Shown: positions 53,339 through 64,000 of the stretch, in pieces
How positions within the stretch are numbered: the first letter of the stretch is position 1
Layout: each line of letters starts with the position of its first letter
Assembly: GCA_964007475.1 (NCBI GenBank)
Contig: OZ023273.1
Span: 30,305,557 to 30,369,556, forward strand
Source of the DNA: Hybos culiciformis
Lineage: Eukaryota; Arthropoda; Insecta; Diptera; Hybotidae
DNA: 64,000 nucleotides
Reading direction: 5' to 3'
Program-made: the position numbers and the translations under genes
The notes under the pieces: generated by a model
The model's input: only the letters and a program-made list of their open reading frames with translations
Databases searched by the model: none
What the model was told of the DNA's origin: nothing

Positions 53339-55536
53339 TTCTTAATATGTTGTGTTCCGAAGAACACAAAATTAATGTACTTTTTTTTTTTTATTTTTGC
53401 ATTAAAAAGGAAAGAACGAAAAAATAATATTCACAATGTGCAATAGGGATTGAAGCGCATGTGAATTTTTTATTCAATTTTTTTTCTTTTCAGATTGCAT
53501 TTTTTTTTTATTTTATTTTGTTAAAACAATCAAAAAATGCACCCAAATGCATTTCACAAGCACAATGATAAATTTTATTGTAAATAAAAAAAAAAAAATT
53601 TTTTTTTTATGTTTATATATTTTTTATTATTATTATATTGGCCTGCATGTGTGGCAGAACAATTCTATCAAGAATTTTTATTCGCATTTTTATAATTACC
53701 ACTTTTTTTTTTTTTTTTTCTCTCTATTAAGATATACCCAAAACTTTATTCCAATACAAATGAATTTCGCCGAGAAAATGTTTTCAAATATATGAATTTG
53801 TGTATATCTGAAAGATACTTTAATATTACAAAAAAAAAAAAAAATGCATGAAAAATACTACATTATGCACAATACTATCGAAGAAGAAAACTTTTTTTTG
53901 CACGTACAAATGTATTTTTTTCCCCTATGTACTGTGTACACACAATATAAAATAGTGTATAAGAAATAAAAATTATTCTTATATATATATTTGTTTGAAG
54001 AGAGAAAAAGCGTTTTCAATGGGGTTATAAGTTTAATAATTGTTAAATTTAGGAAAATTCTATTAGGAGAGTTGAAAAAAAAGAGTTCTAATAATTATTC
54101 CCTAGACTGTGGAAAGACATGATCATTTCGTATACATTTAATTAATGCCATGTAAATTTTGGTTTATCGTTAAACATTCCCTTCCCTTTTTTTTATTTAA
54201 ACTTTGTTTAAGAAATTTAAATAAGAATTTAAGTAGAATTTGATATAAAAGATTAAAAGAAAAATTAGTGTTCAATATTTTTGACTAGACATTTAGTTTT
54301 GATTAGATATAGCGTGATATATAAATCAGATATGAGTCAATTTATCACTAAGCTTTTCAAACTTCTAACAATTCAATTTATTTCAGAAATGTTAATCGTT
54401 AAACGAATGGTAGGCATTCAATTTAGATTAAATTCAAATCTATAGATTTATATAAAAATTAAGTGTCGACGATCGACCGTATTCAGACCAAATTGTCATA
54501 ACACGAGGTAGATGACGTTTCGATGACATTTATAGAAAACAGTTTTATTTTTAGATTTTGTTCAAATTTGATACAAATATTAATTGAATTTTTGATTCTA
54601 GTATAGATGGAGTCCAGGATCTTTCCAAAAATACTAGTAGTTAATTATAATATTTAAAATATACACAATTTCAAGGTAGATAGCGAAACAAAGTTCGGTC
54701 ATAAGTTAATTGTCTAATCAATGATAAAAATTTTATATAAAAATAATTTAAGACAAAAAAAGTTTTAAATTTTGACTTCAATTTAACAACCCCATTAAAA
54801 AGAGAAATAACTATGAAGTTTTTATATAAATGCTTCCCTCAATATTCTACAAAATGTTGTTCTTTATCTCAATTTTTTATATTAAATATTTTAGTTCTCG
54901 TTTCCCAATGTTCTTTTTTTTGAAATGCATTCGTCTTCTCGAGTAGGAAAACCAAGAAATGCATTTCTTGTTCTTTACAAATATTTGTTTTTAATATTTT
55001 GTTGTGTAGTAGAATTTTTATATATTTTTTTTTCTTATATTTAAATATAAGTGTTGGTGAGAAGATTTTCATTTCTTATTGTTTATTATTGTTGCATCCG
55101 CCTTTTCTTCGCAAAAAATTCATTCAAGTATTGGTGTATTTTCATTAAGAATTTTCTCAAGATACATTTTACATGAATTTTTTATATTTTGTTTCAGAAT
55201 ATTATTTGTCCCCTCTTTATTGAGAAATCCATTAAATTCATTATGAAATATAGTTAGATTTTTAAGTTTTTGAGAAAATTTTGCAAATGTCCTTTATAAA
55301 AAAAGAAATTGAAAGCGGTTTTGTTAACAACAGATTTGTTTTTAAGGGATAATGCGAATAGTTTAATTAACATTATAATTTTACCAAAGGGTCGATGCAA
55401 ACTGAACTTAAAAGCTATAATTAAATAAATTTTATTTAAAGTCTAACATAAATTTTAAGTAAGTTTCTTTGGTGTTGAAAGTTTATTCGTTGCAAGCGGC
55501 TCTAAGATATAAAATTTTATTTTTTTTTTATATTAC

Positions 55537-55693
55537 CACAGACAAATAACTTTATACTTTTCCGTGTAAAAAATAATTAGTTACATAGTGTAAAATATAT
55601 TCATAAATTTAAATAAAAATTACTATGAAATGGAACTAATCGACAGCTGTAATTTTTTATAGCAAAAAAGTTGTATGAACTTATTTGTCTGCG
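55537..55693. mobile_element. Short MITE-like element, about 157 bp
   Basis: The left end CACAGACAAATAACTTTATAC and the right end (reverse complement CGCAGACAAATAAGTTCATAC) match with three or so differences. It carries CGACAGCTGT inside, shared with the element at 39533-39699. TTA occurs next to both ends and could be a target duplication, but this is weak in AT-rich DNA. Confidence 0.6.
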
Positions 55694-56418
55694 TGTTATT
55701 ACTAAAATTTTATAAGAATTTCCTTGGTTGGAAAGAAAAAGTATTCTACGTCTTCGCGAGGTCTTGAAAAAGTAGCGATTAGTGGAAATAATTATTCCAG
55801 ATTATATACAAGTTAAAAATTTATTTATTAAGCAAAAAGTCGTCAAAACTGTCAAAGGAAAGAAATATTTTTATTTCAAAAATCTTACACACATTTTTCT
55901 TCAAGCTTTTTTAGAAGGTCTGAGCATCTCAAAGCACTAAGCGGACCAATTTGAAAAAATATCAAAAGTATTAAGTCGAAAACTCGAATACGTTATTTAT
56001 AAAACAAAATATTTCGTGAGCCAAAAAAAAATTTATTATTAGACTCTCATGCCGCAGTTTTCCCAGGTCTGCCTTGAAACAAATTTACAAAATTAATGAA
56101 TGTAACAGGCTTCCGGTTAAATTTGTTTCCTTCAAAATAAGATTAATGATTTTGTAATCAAGTTTTATTATACAAAAAAAAGAGAATAAAATGAAATAAA
56201 CATTTCATTTAAAATTATTTTAGCTACACAAAAATTCGTAATATTCATCGGAATAATTTTTTTAATTTTTTTTTTGCTAAACTCATTACTTTGTTTAAAA
56301 ACCTCGAATAATAAATGTATGTAGCTCTATGCTACGTTTTTCTAGCTCTTTTTTTTTTTATTCATTATTTAATTTTTTTGTTTTTGCTTTTTCATTTTTT
56401 TTTTTATTTTAGAATTTT

Positions 56419-56438
56419 GTGGTCAGTATCCCCGCCTG
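56419..56438 (+). pseudogene. tRNA-Asp fragment (20 nt)
   Basis: GTGGTCAGTATCCCCGCCTG matches the D-arm to anticodon-stem part of animal tRNA-Asp (GUC), with at most one difference from the Drosophila form as I recall it. The upstream TAGAATTTT faintly resembles the tRNA's TAGTATA. The anticodon loop, T-arm and acceptor stem are absent, so it is not a functional tRNA. It may be a retroposed tRNA piece or a decayed SINE head. Confidence 0.6.
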
Positions 56439-59400
56439 ATTAAAATTTATTTCTATATAAAATTCATATATATATATATATTTTTTTTTGATAGTATAGT
56501 TAACAAAAAAAAAATTATTTTTTTTAAAGAATTTTAGGTAAAAAAAAAAAACTAGTTTAAAATTATTTCCTTCTTAATTTGTCTTTCTAAAAAAAAAAAA
56601 ATTATAAAAAAAAATTGAAAAATGAAAAAACTTCTAAGATTCCATTCAGTTGATGGAAAAATAATGGAAAAAATTCTCCTTTTATATAATTTAGTTTTCA
56701 ACACTCAAGTGTATGTGTTGATAAATTATTATAAAAAGAATTATTTGACTAAAAAAAAAATTAATTTATTAGTACATAAGAACGTCAACATTTTTGCAAA
56801 ATAAAAAAAAAAAAAAAAACAACAAAAAAAAATCTTTGAAAAATTCTAGTTTTGTTTTCTTTTTGCGTACAACAGACTTGAATTTACAATACAGGGTTAA
56901 CCCTATATAAAATTTTTATTTAAGCAAATGAACTTATTTTTCCTCATCGAGTACGCAGAGAATAATGTTAAACTAAAAACATAAAGAACGAAAAATGAAA
57001 ACAAGTAAAGTAATTTATGAAAATGTAAATATGTACTTTCATACAGAATATAATTAGAAAGAGAAAGCTGTAATAGTATATTTTTAAGATTATATTATGG
57101 ACAAAATCTCGTAAGTGCGCGAAATTGAACTTTTAATACAGAATATAAGTCTATTAAGATTGTCATTTTGACATTTTGAAACAAAATATTATAATTAAGG
57201 GGAATCCTATTTTTGTTTTTTGTAAAAATCAATAAACATTAAACATAAATTAATAAAAAAACACAAGCTTAGGCTATAGCTTTCTGGAAAAAAAGTTTTA
57301 ATTTATTATTTTCATAGTCTACTATGCTATTAAATATTGTATTTACAATAATACAGATAGTACAGATAGATTTTCTGTGTAGTGCAATTCTATAAAGATT
57401 TTTTTTTATTTTTATATGATTTTTATAAAAATATAATTGAAACATCTTGTACTTTTTAAACAGTTGTTTTGTAAAAATTTCTGTGGAAAAATTATAATTG
57501 GAAAAAACAAAAAAAAAAAAAAAGTTGATTTTACCAAATATGACAGATCTTTTTTGTTGTTTTTAAGAAAAATAAATAATTTCCTTTAATTTAAAATGAT
57601 TAGGTTTTTACTAGGAATTCTAAAATAATTTTTTTTTTCAGCAATATTTCTATCTTTTTACTTTGCTCTCTAAGTAATTACAAATTGTAATTCTGGATGT
57701 GCGACTTAAAAAATTTATACAATTTAACATTTTTTTTTTGTAATTTTTTTGTAATTTTAAACGGGAAATTGTAAATTTAGATTCTTTTTTGTTTCAATAT
57801 TTTTTTTTGTTTTGTTTTTGAAACATTTATAAATTAATGGCGTAGTTTTAGGTTTGATTAGAATTTTCAAATTCCTAGTAGAAACTTTTTTTTTTGTTCT
57901 TGAACTTGGAATGACTTTAAAATGGGGTTTAATTAACTAAAAAATTTAATTCGAAAATATTTATATTATTTATTATTGTCCAATTGAATGTTTAATTCTG
58001 CATTATTAGCCCATTTGCACTATATTGATGAAAAATAATTGTTTAGTTAGAGTGGGTAGGGAAGTCATGTACAATGGCTCAGATCAATTAAGAAAACTAA
58101 AAGTAATTATATTACTCGAAGGCCTTAGAGTCGTGACAGATAAATTGTATATTATGAATTCACTTTCTACTTTTGTATTTCGTATTATTATCTTAATAGA
58201 AGTATGCTTACAAAGTTTTAACTTTTGTAATCTCAACTTATAATATAGTTTTATATTTAATCCCTTAGGTATAGTATGTTAAGATTTCCTTAATTTTATC
58301 TATATTTAATCTATATTGTATAATATTTTCTAATAAGTTTGCTCTTTAAATTAAAAATAAGCACTACGACATAAAGAACAATAAGTGAATCCTTCATAAA
58401 ACCTAAATTTAGAAATACTGTAACTTCGATGAAGATTACAACTGCTTTATGTTTTTCTGAAAATGTGAAAAAAATTATATTTCCTTTTTAAAAAAAAATT
58501 TGAGAAAACATTTTTTAATTTTTTAACAATCAAGTTTAATTTTTTTTTTGTGTTTGTATTATTTATATCAACCTGTTCTTTTTACAGAATTTTTGATAAA
58601 TTGGGGTGAGGTTTTCCTTTGGAATAAAAAAATAAAACAAAATATATTTTTTTTTTTTTCAAATCTTTTTTCTTTAAGAATTTTATTAAGAGAAAGAATA
58701 CAATTTCAGCTTTAGCTTTTTATATATACACAAAAGAAATAATGTTGTTTTTTGTTTGGTTGGTTTTTTTTTTTTTTTAATTTTTTTTTCAAGTGCAATA
58801 AGAAAAATAAAAATGCAATTGTAGTTTTTCTAACTAGAAAGCTTCAGAAAATTTAAGCTTTTTTTTATTTATTTTTTGTTAAGTTTTTATGAGATCATTT
58901 AAATAGTTTATTTATATATGTATAATACTGTGTGTACATACAATATATTTATATGAGAACTTAATATATTTTTTTTGAATGTATATTATTAAAAGAAATA
59001 TAAAGAGCTTTTTGAAAAAATTTTTTTTAGTCTAGACTTAAGTACAGACTAACTATATGAAAATCTATAACAACATACCTTTTTTAATTTTTTTTTTTTT
59101 TAAGTAAATTTTTTTTTATTTTTTTTTATTATTTTATTTTATGGAGGGAAAAGAGTTACAATCTAAAGAATGTTTTCTACTTTATATTATTATTATTATA
59201 TTTTTTAATTGAAAAACATATAATAAAAATAAAAAAATATACATATTTATTTGGTTCTATATAGGAAAAGCTTTCTATTTATTTGTTTATCAGAAAAATA
59301 TATAAATAATAAAAATAAAAAAAAATGATTAATTCTGGGAATTGCTTTAAAAAAAAAATTGTGGAGGTTTTTCAATGGCTTCTAAATGAAAAAAAAAAAA

Positions 59401-60812
59401 AAATAATTAAAAAAAATATATATTATAAATAATAATAAGAAAAAATAGAACGAAAATAATTTTGATATCAAAAATTATATCTATTTTCAATATTCAGAGT
59501 TTAAAAATTTAAATTATGAACACCAATAAACAAATCGGATTTATAATATACATAATGTGGAATTTATTTTTTATAATTTTTTTTTTATTACATATTTACA
59601 AACTTTATATTATCATTTTTTTTATGATATTTTTTATTTTATGAAAATGTTATGGCAATTTAAAACTCTAAATTTCTATAAATTTTGAATATAATTTTCA
59701 ACATTATAAAGAAATATGAAATTAATTTTTTATTTTTTTTATATGATGTCATGATTATATACTCGGAAGTAATAAGTTTATATAAACAATAATTTTGGAT
59801 AATTATTGATATGATTTTGAAGAGTTTTATAAATAAAATTCTCGGTAGTCGGAATTTTTATGAAAATATAAATAATAATATTGATTGTATCTCATAAGTA
59901 AATAGAAAAGGTTGCCTTAGATTTTGATATCAAGACTGTTTTATTACGGAATTCTAATCATAGTTAAATTATTACACAAAATTAAAAAGCTTGGAAAATT
60001 TAGAAATTACAGTTCATTTAACATAGTATATCTATTATAATAATTCGTTTTGAACTTTAAAAGCCCTATTTACTATATATAGATAATAAACTTGAACAAG
60101 CCGCTCAGAATAACACGTGAAACATGTTGAACCGAACGAAAAAAAATCTCAAAATCCATTCAGCATTATGATAAAAAAAAAAAAAAAAAATAGAAAACCA
60201 ATTTTGTCGAAATTGATAGTTTACAGGTGAATTTTGTTGCTCTTGCTGTGATAACAAAATAAATTGTCTTGTTGAAAGTATATTAAAAGTAGACATCTCA
60301 TCATACGTCTATAGAAATGTATGAAAGCCGACTTTGACGATGCAATCAGTTTTATCAAAAAGCGTTCATTAAGTCGTCGAGATAATCAACATCGGTATTA
60401 TCCGCAAAATTTTTCCCCTTTATAATGTTTGGATCGCATCAGGTCGCGTCAAACATAACTGAACTATAAGGCTTACAATATTAAAAAAAAAAACAAAAAG
60501 AAGTTTAAATACATTTTTTTCTTGTCCAATTTTGAAAGAAAATAAAAATTTTAATCTAAGTTTGCACAAGTCAACTGCATTAATTTGAAAGCTTTTTAAT
60601 GTCCTTCTTTAAAAAAAAATAAAAAATTTTTTTTTTTGTCCATGAGAAACATAAAAATAATAAACTAAAATTTTCATTCTTATTATAATCATGGATGTAT
60701 TTTTTATTTTCTCCATAGATTTTTTTTTTGTACTTCTTCGAAAATATTAGACTGACAAAAAAAATTTCATCAATGTAATAGTGCGAAATTTGTGCAATGT
60801 AATTTCTTTTTT

Positions 60813-60831
60813 TCTTCTTCTTCTTCTTCTT
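60813..60831. repeat. (TTC)n microsatellite
   Basis: Six TTC units. Confidence 0.9.
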
Positions 60832-60875
60832 AGAATGACAAAATATAGTATGGTGTGTGGTAAATGGTGGCGGCT

Positions 60876-60883
60876 TATAAAAG
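60876..60883 (+). promoter_or_regulatory. TATA-box-like sequence in a GC-richer context
   Basis: TATAAAAG lies within GTGGCGGCTTATAAAAGGAC, a good match to the insect TATA consensus with GC on both sides. No initiator and no downstream frame are visible on the plus strand, so this may be chance. Confidence 0.15.
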
Positions 60884-62118
60884 GACGGATATAAAAAAAA
60901 CTTCTATATACTATAAAAAAAAAAATATAGAATAAGAACAGGGAAAATAGATAATAATAATAGTAATAAAGAAAAAAAATTATATATATATTTAAAAAAA
61001 AAAAAATCTATACAATTTTTAAAAATTTTTTAATATAAAAAAAAAATTAGTAAAAAATATACTAATACATAAAAAAAAATAAAAAAAAATAATGAAATTA
61101 TGTATTGAAAAATAAATTTTTAGGGTATAATTTCAATAGATTGCAATCAAATTATATATCTTTCTGATTCGAAAATATTTTTCATCTCTTGATAATGTTA
61201 TCTGCAGTCGGAATTTGCATACACACCTCTGTTCACATATATATAATGGCCACATTTGGACAGTTGGAAAATTTTCTTAATTATTTTTTTCTGCTCAAGA
61301 TATTAAGATTTTTTTAACGTTATTTTGGCTTTTTTTTTTTGATTTTTGATTAAGATGTCAAATCATTAAATACACAAAAGTTCATCAAAATTTTAATCGA
61401 ATTTTGAGCGATTACTAGTAAAAGAAATTTTTTCTTGTAAAGATGATATAGAATAGTGGCAAAAATGACTCAATTGAATTTTATGGCTCAAAAATCAGAA
61501 AACATTGATCTACACATCTACTTCAGAGGGAATTCAAAGTGCGACATGTAACGTTCAATGTAACAACTCAGCCAAAATTCATACTTTTTACTTAGTCACT
61601 ACAACTAACAATAGTCAATTTTATAATATTTTACCTTATAAATATAGCTATTTTTTATTTATATCGAAATGTACAGAAAAAAAAAATTTTATTTAATTTT
61701 TTTTTTGTGAAATGGTCTTATGAAAACAGAAGACAAATGAAAAGAAATGTAAATTATTAGATTTTCTTCGTGTCACTCAAAAAAACTATAAATAATGTTT
61801 GAAAGCGCTACAAGAAAAATAAGAACCACAAAAAAAGAATTTATTTAATTTTTTTTTTTTTGTTCCTTCAAAATTTAAAATATATTTTTTTTTATTAAAT
61901 TTATTTTTCCTCCAATTTTCAGGGTGGGGCACTATGGTTTAATTTTAATTTTCATTTTTGTTAGTATAAAATATTGAAATTTTGTTTTTTTACATTTTGT
62001 TCGAAGCTTTTATTAGAAATTTTCTATTTGGTGTCTTATACACGAGTCAGACTTCGGCTTTAAAGTGGCTTCACCTTCGTTGTGGTTGTATTCTGGGTTT
62101 TCCATTTCAAAAAAAAAT

Positions 62119-62144
62119 CTAGTGGCCTTGCAAAAAGCCACTAG
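62119..62144. repeat. Perfect 8-bp stem-loop
   Basis: CTAGTGGC, a 10-base spacer and GCCACTAG form an inverted repeat in otherwise AT-rich DNA. It is followed by A-rich rather than T-rich sequence, so nothing suggests a terminator. Its function is unknown. Confidence 0.5.
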
Positions 62145-63384
62145 AAAATCACATACAAGATCAATAAAATAAGAAATGCAAGTGAGAACTCATTTATCAA
62201 AGGCGACCTTAATAGTAGTTCTTAAATTGTACAGTCTGAATCGCTTATTGAACATTTTTATGCAAAAATCAATTGAAATTGGAAAATTCTCCAAAATGTT
62301 GCATCCACTTCGAAATATATTTTTTAAACTTTTAAGAATTTTTTTGATTTTCTTTTTCAAATTTTTCAAACATATGGTTAGAGAAACTTCTAAACATAAA
62401 ATAACAAAAGTTTTTATTTTTTTTTCTGTTGTTATGTAGAAATAGAAAAAAAAATTAAATCTGCTTTTACTTTAGGAATCAACAAGTGTCTATGTTTAAG
62501 AAAAAAGTATGTAGAAAAAAAAAATCTAAAAAGAAATCTGGTTTCATATCCGGTGAAAATAAATTTGTTTGCAGTTTTTCTCATATGTAATATATATGTA
62601 TAATAGTAGTTAGAACAGAAGAAATACAAATATGTCAAAGAATACAAAAAAATAAAAAAAAAAATGCAACTTTAATTTAATAAGAGCTATTACATACGTA
62701 TTCTTAACTTTTATATAAAAAAAAAAAAATTTAATGTGGCACAAACTTTAATTTTTTTTCGTTAAAAATCTGCAACAGGTTTAAAGTTTCATTTCTATAT
62801 AGCAATGTTTTTGGCAGAATGTTTATATTCTTTTCACATTCAAGATCAATATTTCGAACAATTGCTTGCTACAATGTTATAGTACAAAGATTTAGCTAAA
62901 TATTAAATCATTGAGGTTGATACATACCAATAGAAGAATTAATCCTTAATCTTTTTTTGTTGTTGTATTACTCATTTTAATATCCTTTTAAGACATTTTT
63001 AAAATAAGACATTCTAAAATTTTGATCTGATCTTCAGATAATTCAGAACAACAGCACGGACTCGTCAAACTTGTGTATAAAAATTGTCATTAATTGTATC
63101 ACAAATTGTTAATAAGATTGTTGCAAATTCTGCAAATTTGCTTATGAAATTTTATATTTTTGAAAAGGTTTTTCATTTTTCAGTGTATTCGATTTAAGAA
63201 CCTTAGAGATAATTTCAGTTCAGTCGGGTTGTTTTATATATGTATTTGAGCTTTCCACATTGAGCATATAGAACAGGGTATGGCTATTATTGTGGTACAC
63301 AAAAATTGAACTTGCTGCGCTTAGATGGCAAGTTGAAAATTTGCAGAAAAGTAATTAAAGGTTTTACTTCGATTTTAAGCTTAC

Positions 63385-63475
63385 TTTGTTGCCATCCAAA
63401 ATGTACCCATGCGGCTTTTTGTATTTTGTTTTTCAATAGCTTTGGAAACATTCTTCTACTGAGCACAACGGGCAT
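63385..63475 (-). CDS. Eip93F: Probable E93 first coding exon
   Basis: The exon encodes MPVVLSRRMF PKLLKNKIQK AAWVHFGWQQ and one base of Ser31. An in-frame TAA lies two codons upstream of ATG 63475, so this is the first possible Met. The donor A/GTAAGC follows at 63384. The single leftover A fits the phase needed by exon 2 and gives WQQ-S-LERVAEE. The stretch is clearly less AT-rich than its surroundings and has codon-like composition. A cryptic acceptor (GTGCTCAG) inside the first codons would instead leave Met9 as the start. The intron to exon 2 would be about 34.5 kb. This is inferred from phase, composition and open frame, not from a remembered sequence. Confidence 0.7.
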
Positions 63476-64000
63476 ACCTTAGATGTAAAATTTTATGTTA
63501 TCGATGTCAAATTGCATGATTAATATTTTTTTAGAAGAAAATAATTTTCATTATATTAAATAATATTAAAGGCTTTTTTTTTATCATCAGACATAGTTAT
63601 AAGTGAAAACTCAAAATCTTATAAATATATTAAAAAAAAACAGATTTTAATTGAAAAACTAGCTTTGTACAATATTTTGCTCTTCAATTTGGTTAAATTT
63701 GAAAATGAGAAATCTATGTAGAATTTAAACAAAATTTATTATCTTAATATTATTTTTATTTTATTTTTTATTTTTTTTTATTATTACTTTTTTTTTTTTT
63801 TTTTGCCAATTTAAAGCAATAAAATGAATTTATAGTTTTGTTGGATGTACTTTGCTTTATATTTTTTTTTTGTATGTAAGTAGATATGTACATAATATAA
63901 TGTGTTTCAAAGTTCTATGTACATATGTACACAAAATTTTTGCAATTTTGTTTTCAATTCAACAAGTTGCTATATATAAAGGAAGAAAAATAAAAAAAAA
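63476..64000 (-). other. Upstream of the E93 start; possible 5' UTR, no promoter recognised
   Basis: AT-rich sequence with poly-T and poly-A tracts. An in-frame TAA closes the frame just upstream of ATG 63475. No TATA-initiator pair stands out, and the transcription start may lie outside the window. Confidence 0.4.

Larger units (their letters stand above)
28893..63384 (-). other. E93 intron 1 (34.5 kb), rich in transposon debris
   Basis: It is bounded by the donor GTAAGC at 63384 and the acceptor TTTTCAG ending at 28893. Individual elements are listed separately. The remainder (for example 29100-29850, 33600-37600, 40000-46300, 50100-52700 and 56900-60800) is AT-rich sequence with homopolymers, in which I see no gene. 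If the first exon is wrong, the region from 28893 rightwards would still be E93 5' intron or upstream DNA. Confidence 0.65.
15804..63475 (-). other. Eip93F: Eip93F (E93) locus, whole coding span
   Basis: The coding exons on the minus strand are 63475-63385, 28892-28800, 28575-28423, 28281-28070, 27977-27773, 27690-27456 and 18501-15804. All six junctions have GT donors and AG acceptors, and each pair of split codons closes in frame. The sum is 3687 nt including the TAG stop, so 1228 aa. From memory this is close to the length of Drosophila E93. E93 is an ecdysone-induced nuclear DNA-binding protein that specifies adult fate at metamorphosis and promotes programmed death and autophagy of larval tissues. 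The internal and last exons are firm. The first exon is an inference from phase and composition. UTRs and the promoter are not resolved. Confidence 0.88.

Noticed and set aside
60340..60460. GC-richer stretch with TTATAAAGGGG on the minus strand as a promoter
   Set aside because: No initiator at the right distance and no following exon; too weak to call.

Overview
The window is insect nuclear DNA, very AT-rich (by eye about 80 percent A+T) and packed with A/T homopolymers and short AT, AAT and TATATACATATG-type repeats. It holds one recognisable protein gene, on the minus strand: the ecdysone-induced transcription factor E93 (Eip93F in flies, Mblk-1 in bees). An insect is certain from this gene. 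A dipteran is likely from the repeat style and a fly-like GGACGAACAGACGAACATGG repeat near 24.9 kb, but I cannot name a species.

E93 is read right to left. I rebuilt seven coding exons whose splice phases all agree: 63475-63385 (start), 28892-28800, 28575-28423, 28281-28070, 27977-27773, 27690-27456 and 18501-15804 (stop). Together they give 3687 nt and a predicted protein of 1228 aa. Features in order are the LERVAEELMGRRKWK block, a CYFC motif, a PLDLS CtBP-binding motif, a first pipsqueak-type HTH, two LxxLL motifs, Ala/His/Gln-rich spacers and a second pipsqueak-type HTH. Two introns are very large (about 34.5 kb after exon 1 and 9.0 kb before the last exon). The other four are 82 to 224 bp.

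Positions 1-15803 lie downstream of E93 and may include a long 3' UTR. They hold two TIR elements, simple repeats, five copies of the nonamer GGCTATTGT within 1.5 kb and a 15-bp palindrome that reads as a K-box on the E93 strand. Intron 6 (18502-27455) holds a TIR element carrying two tandem 5S-rRNA-like segments with an A-rich tail, and a fly-type dispersed repeat. Intron 1 (28893-63384) is the main dump for mobile DNA: a 752-bp hAT element with an exact 8-bp target duplication and a remnant of the transposase dimerisation domain, at least six other TIR or foldback elements, a 20-nt tRNA-Asp fragment, and an isolated CpG-dense patch near 52.8 kb.

I found no CRISPR arrays, operons, intact rRNA or tRNA genes, or intact transposase. 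The most novel items are the distant first exon, the 5S-like retroposon, the CpG-dense island and the GGCTATTGT cluster.
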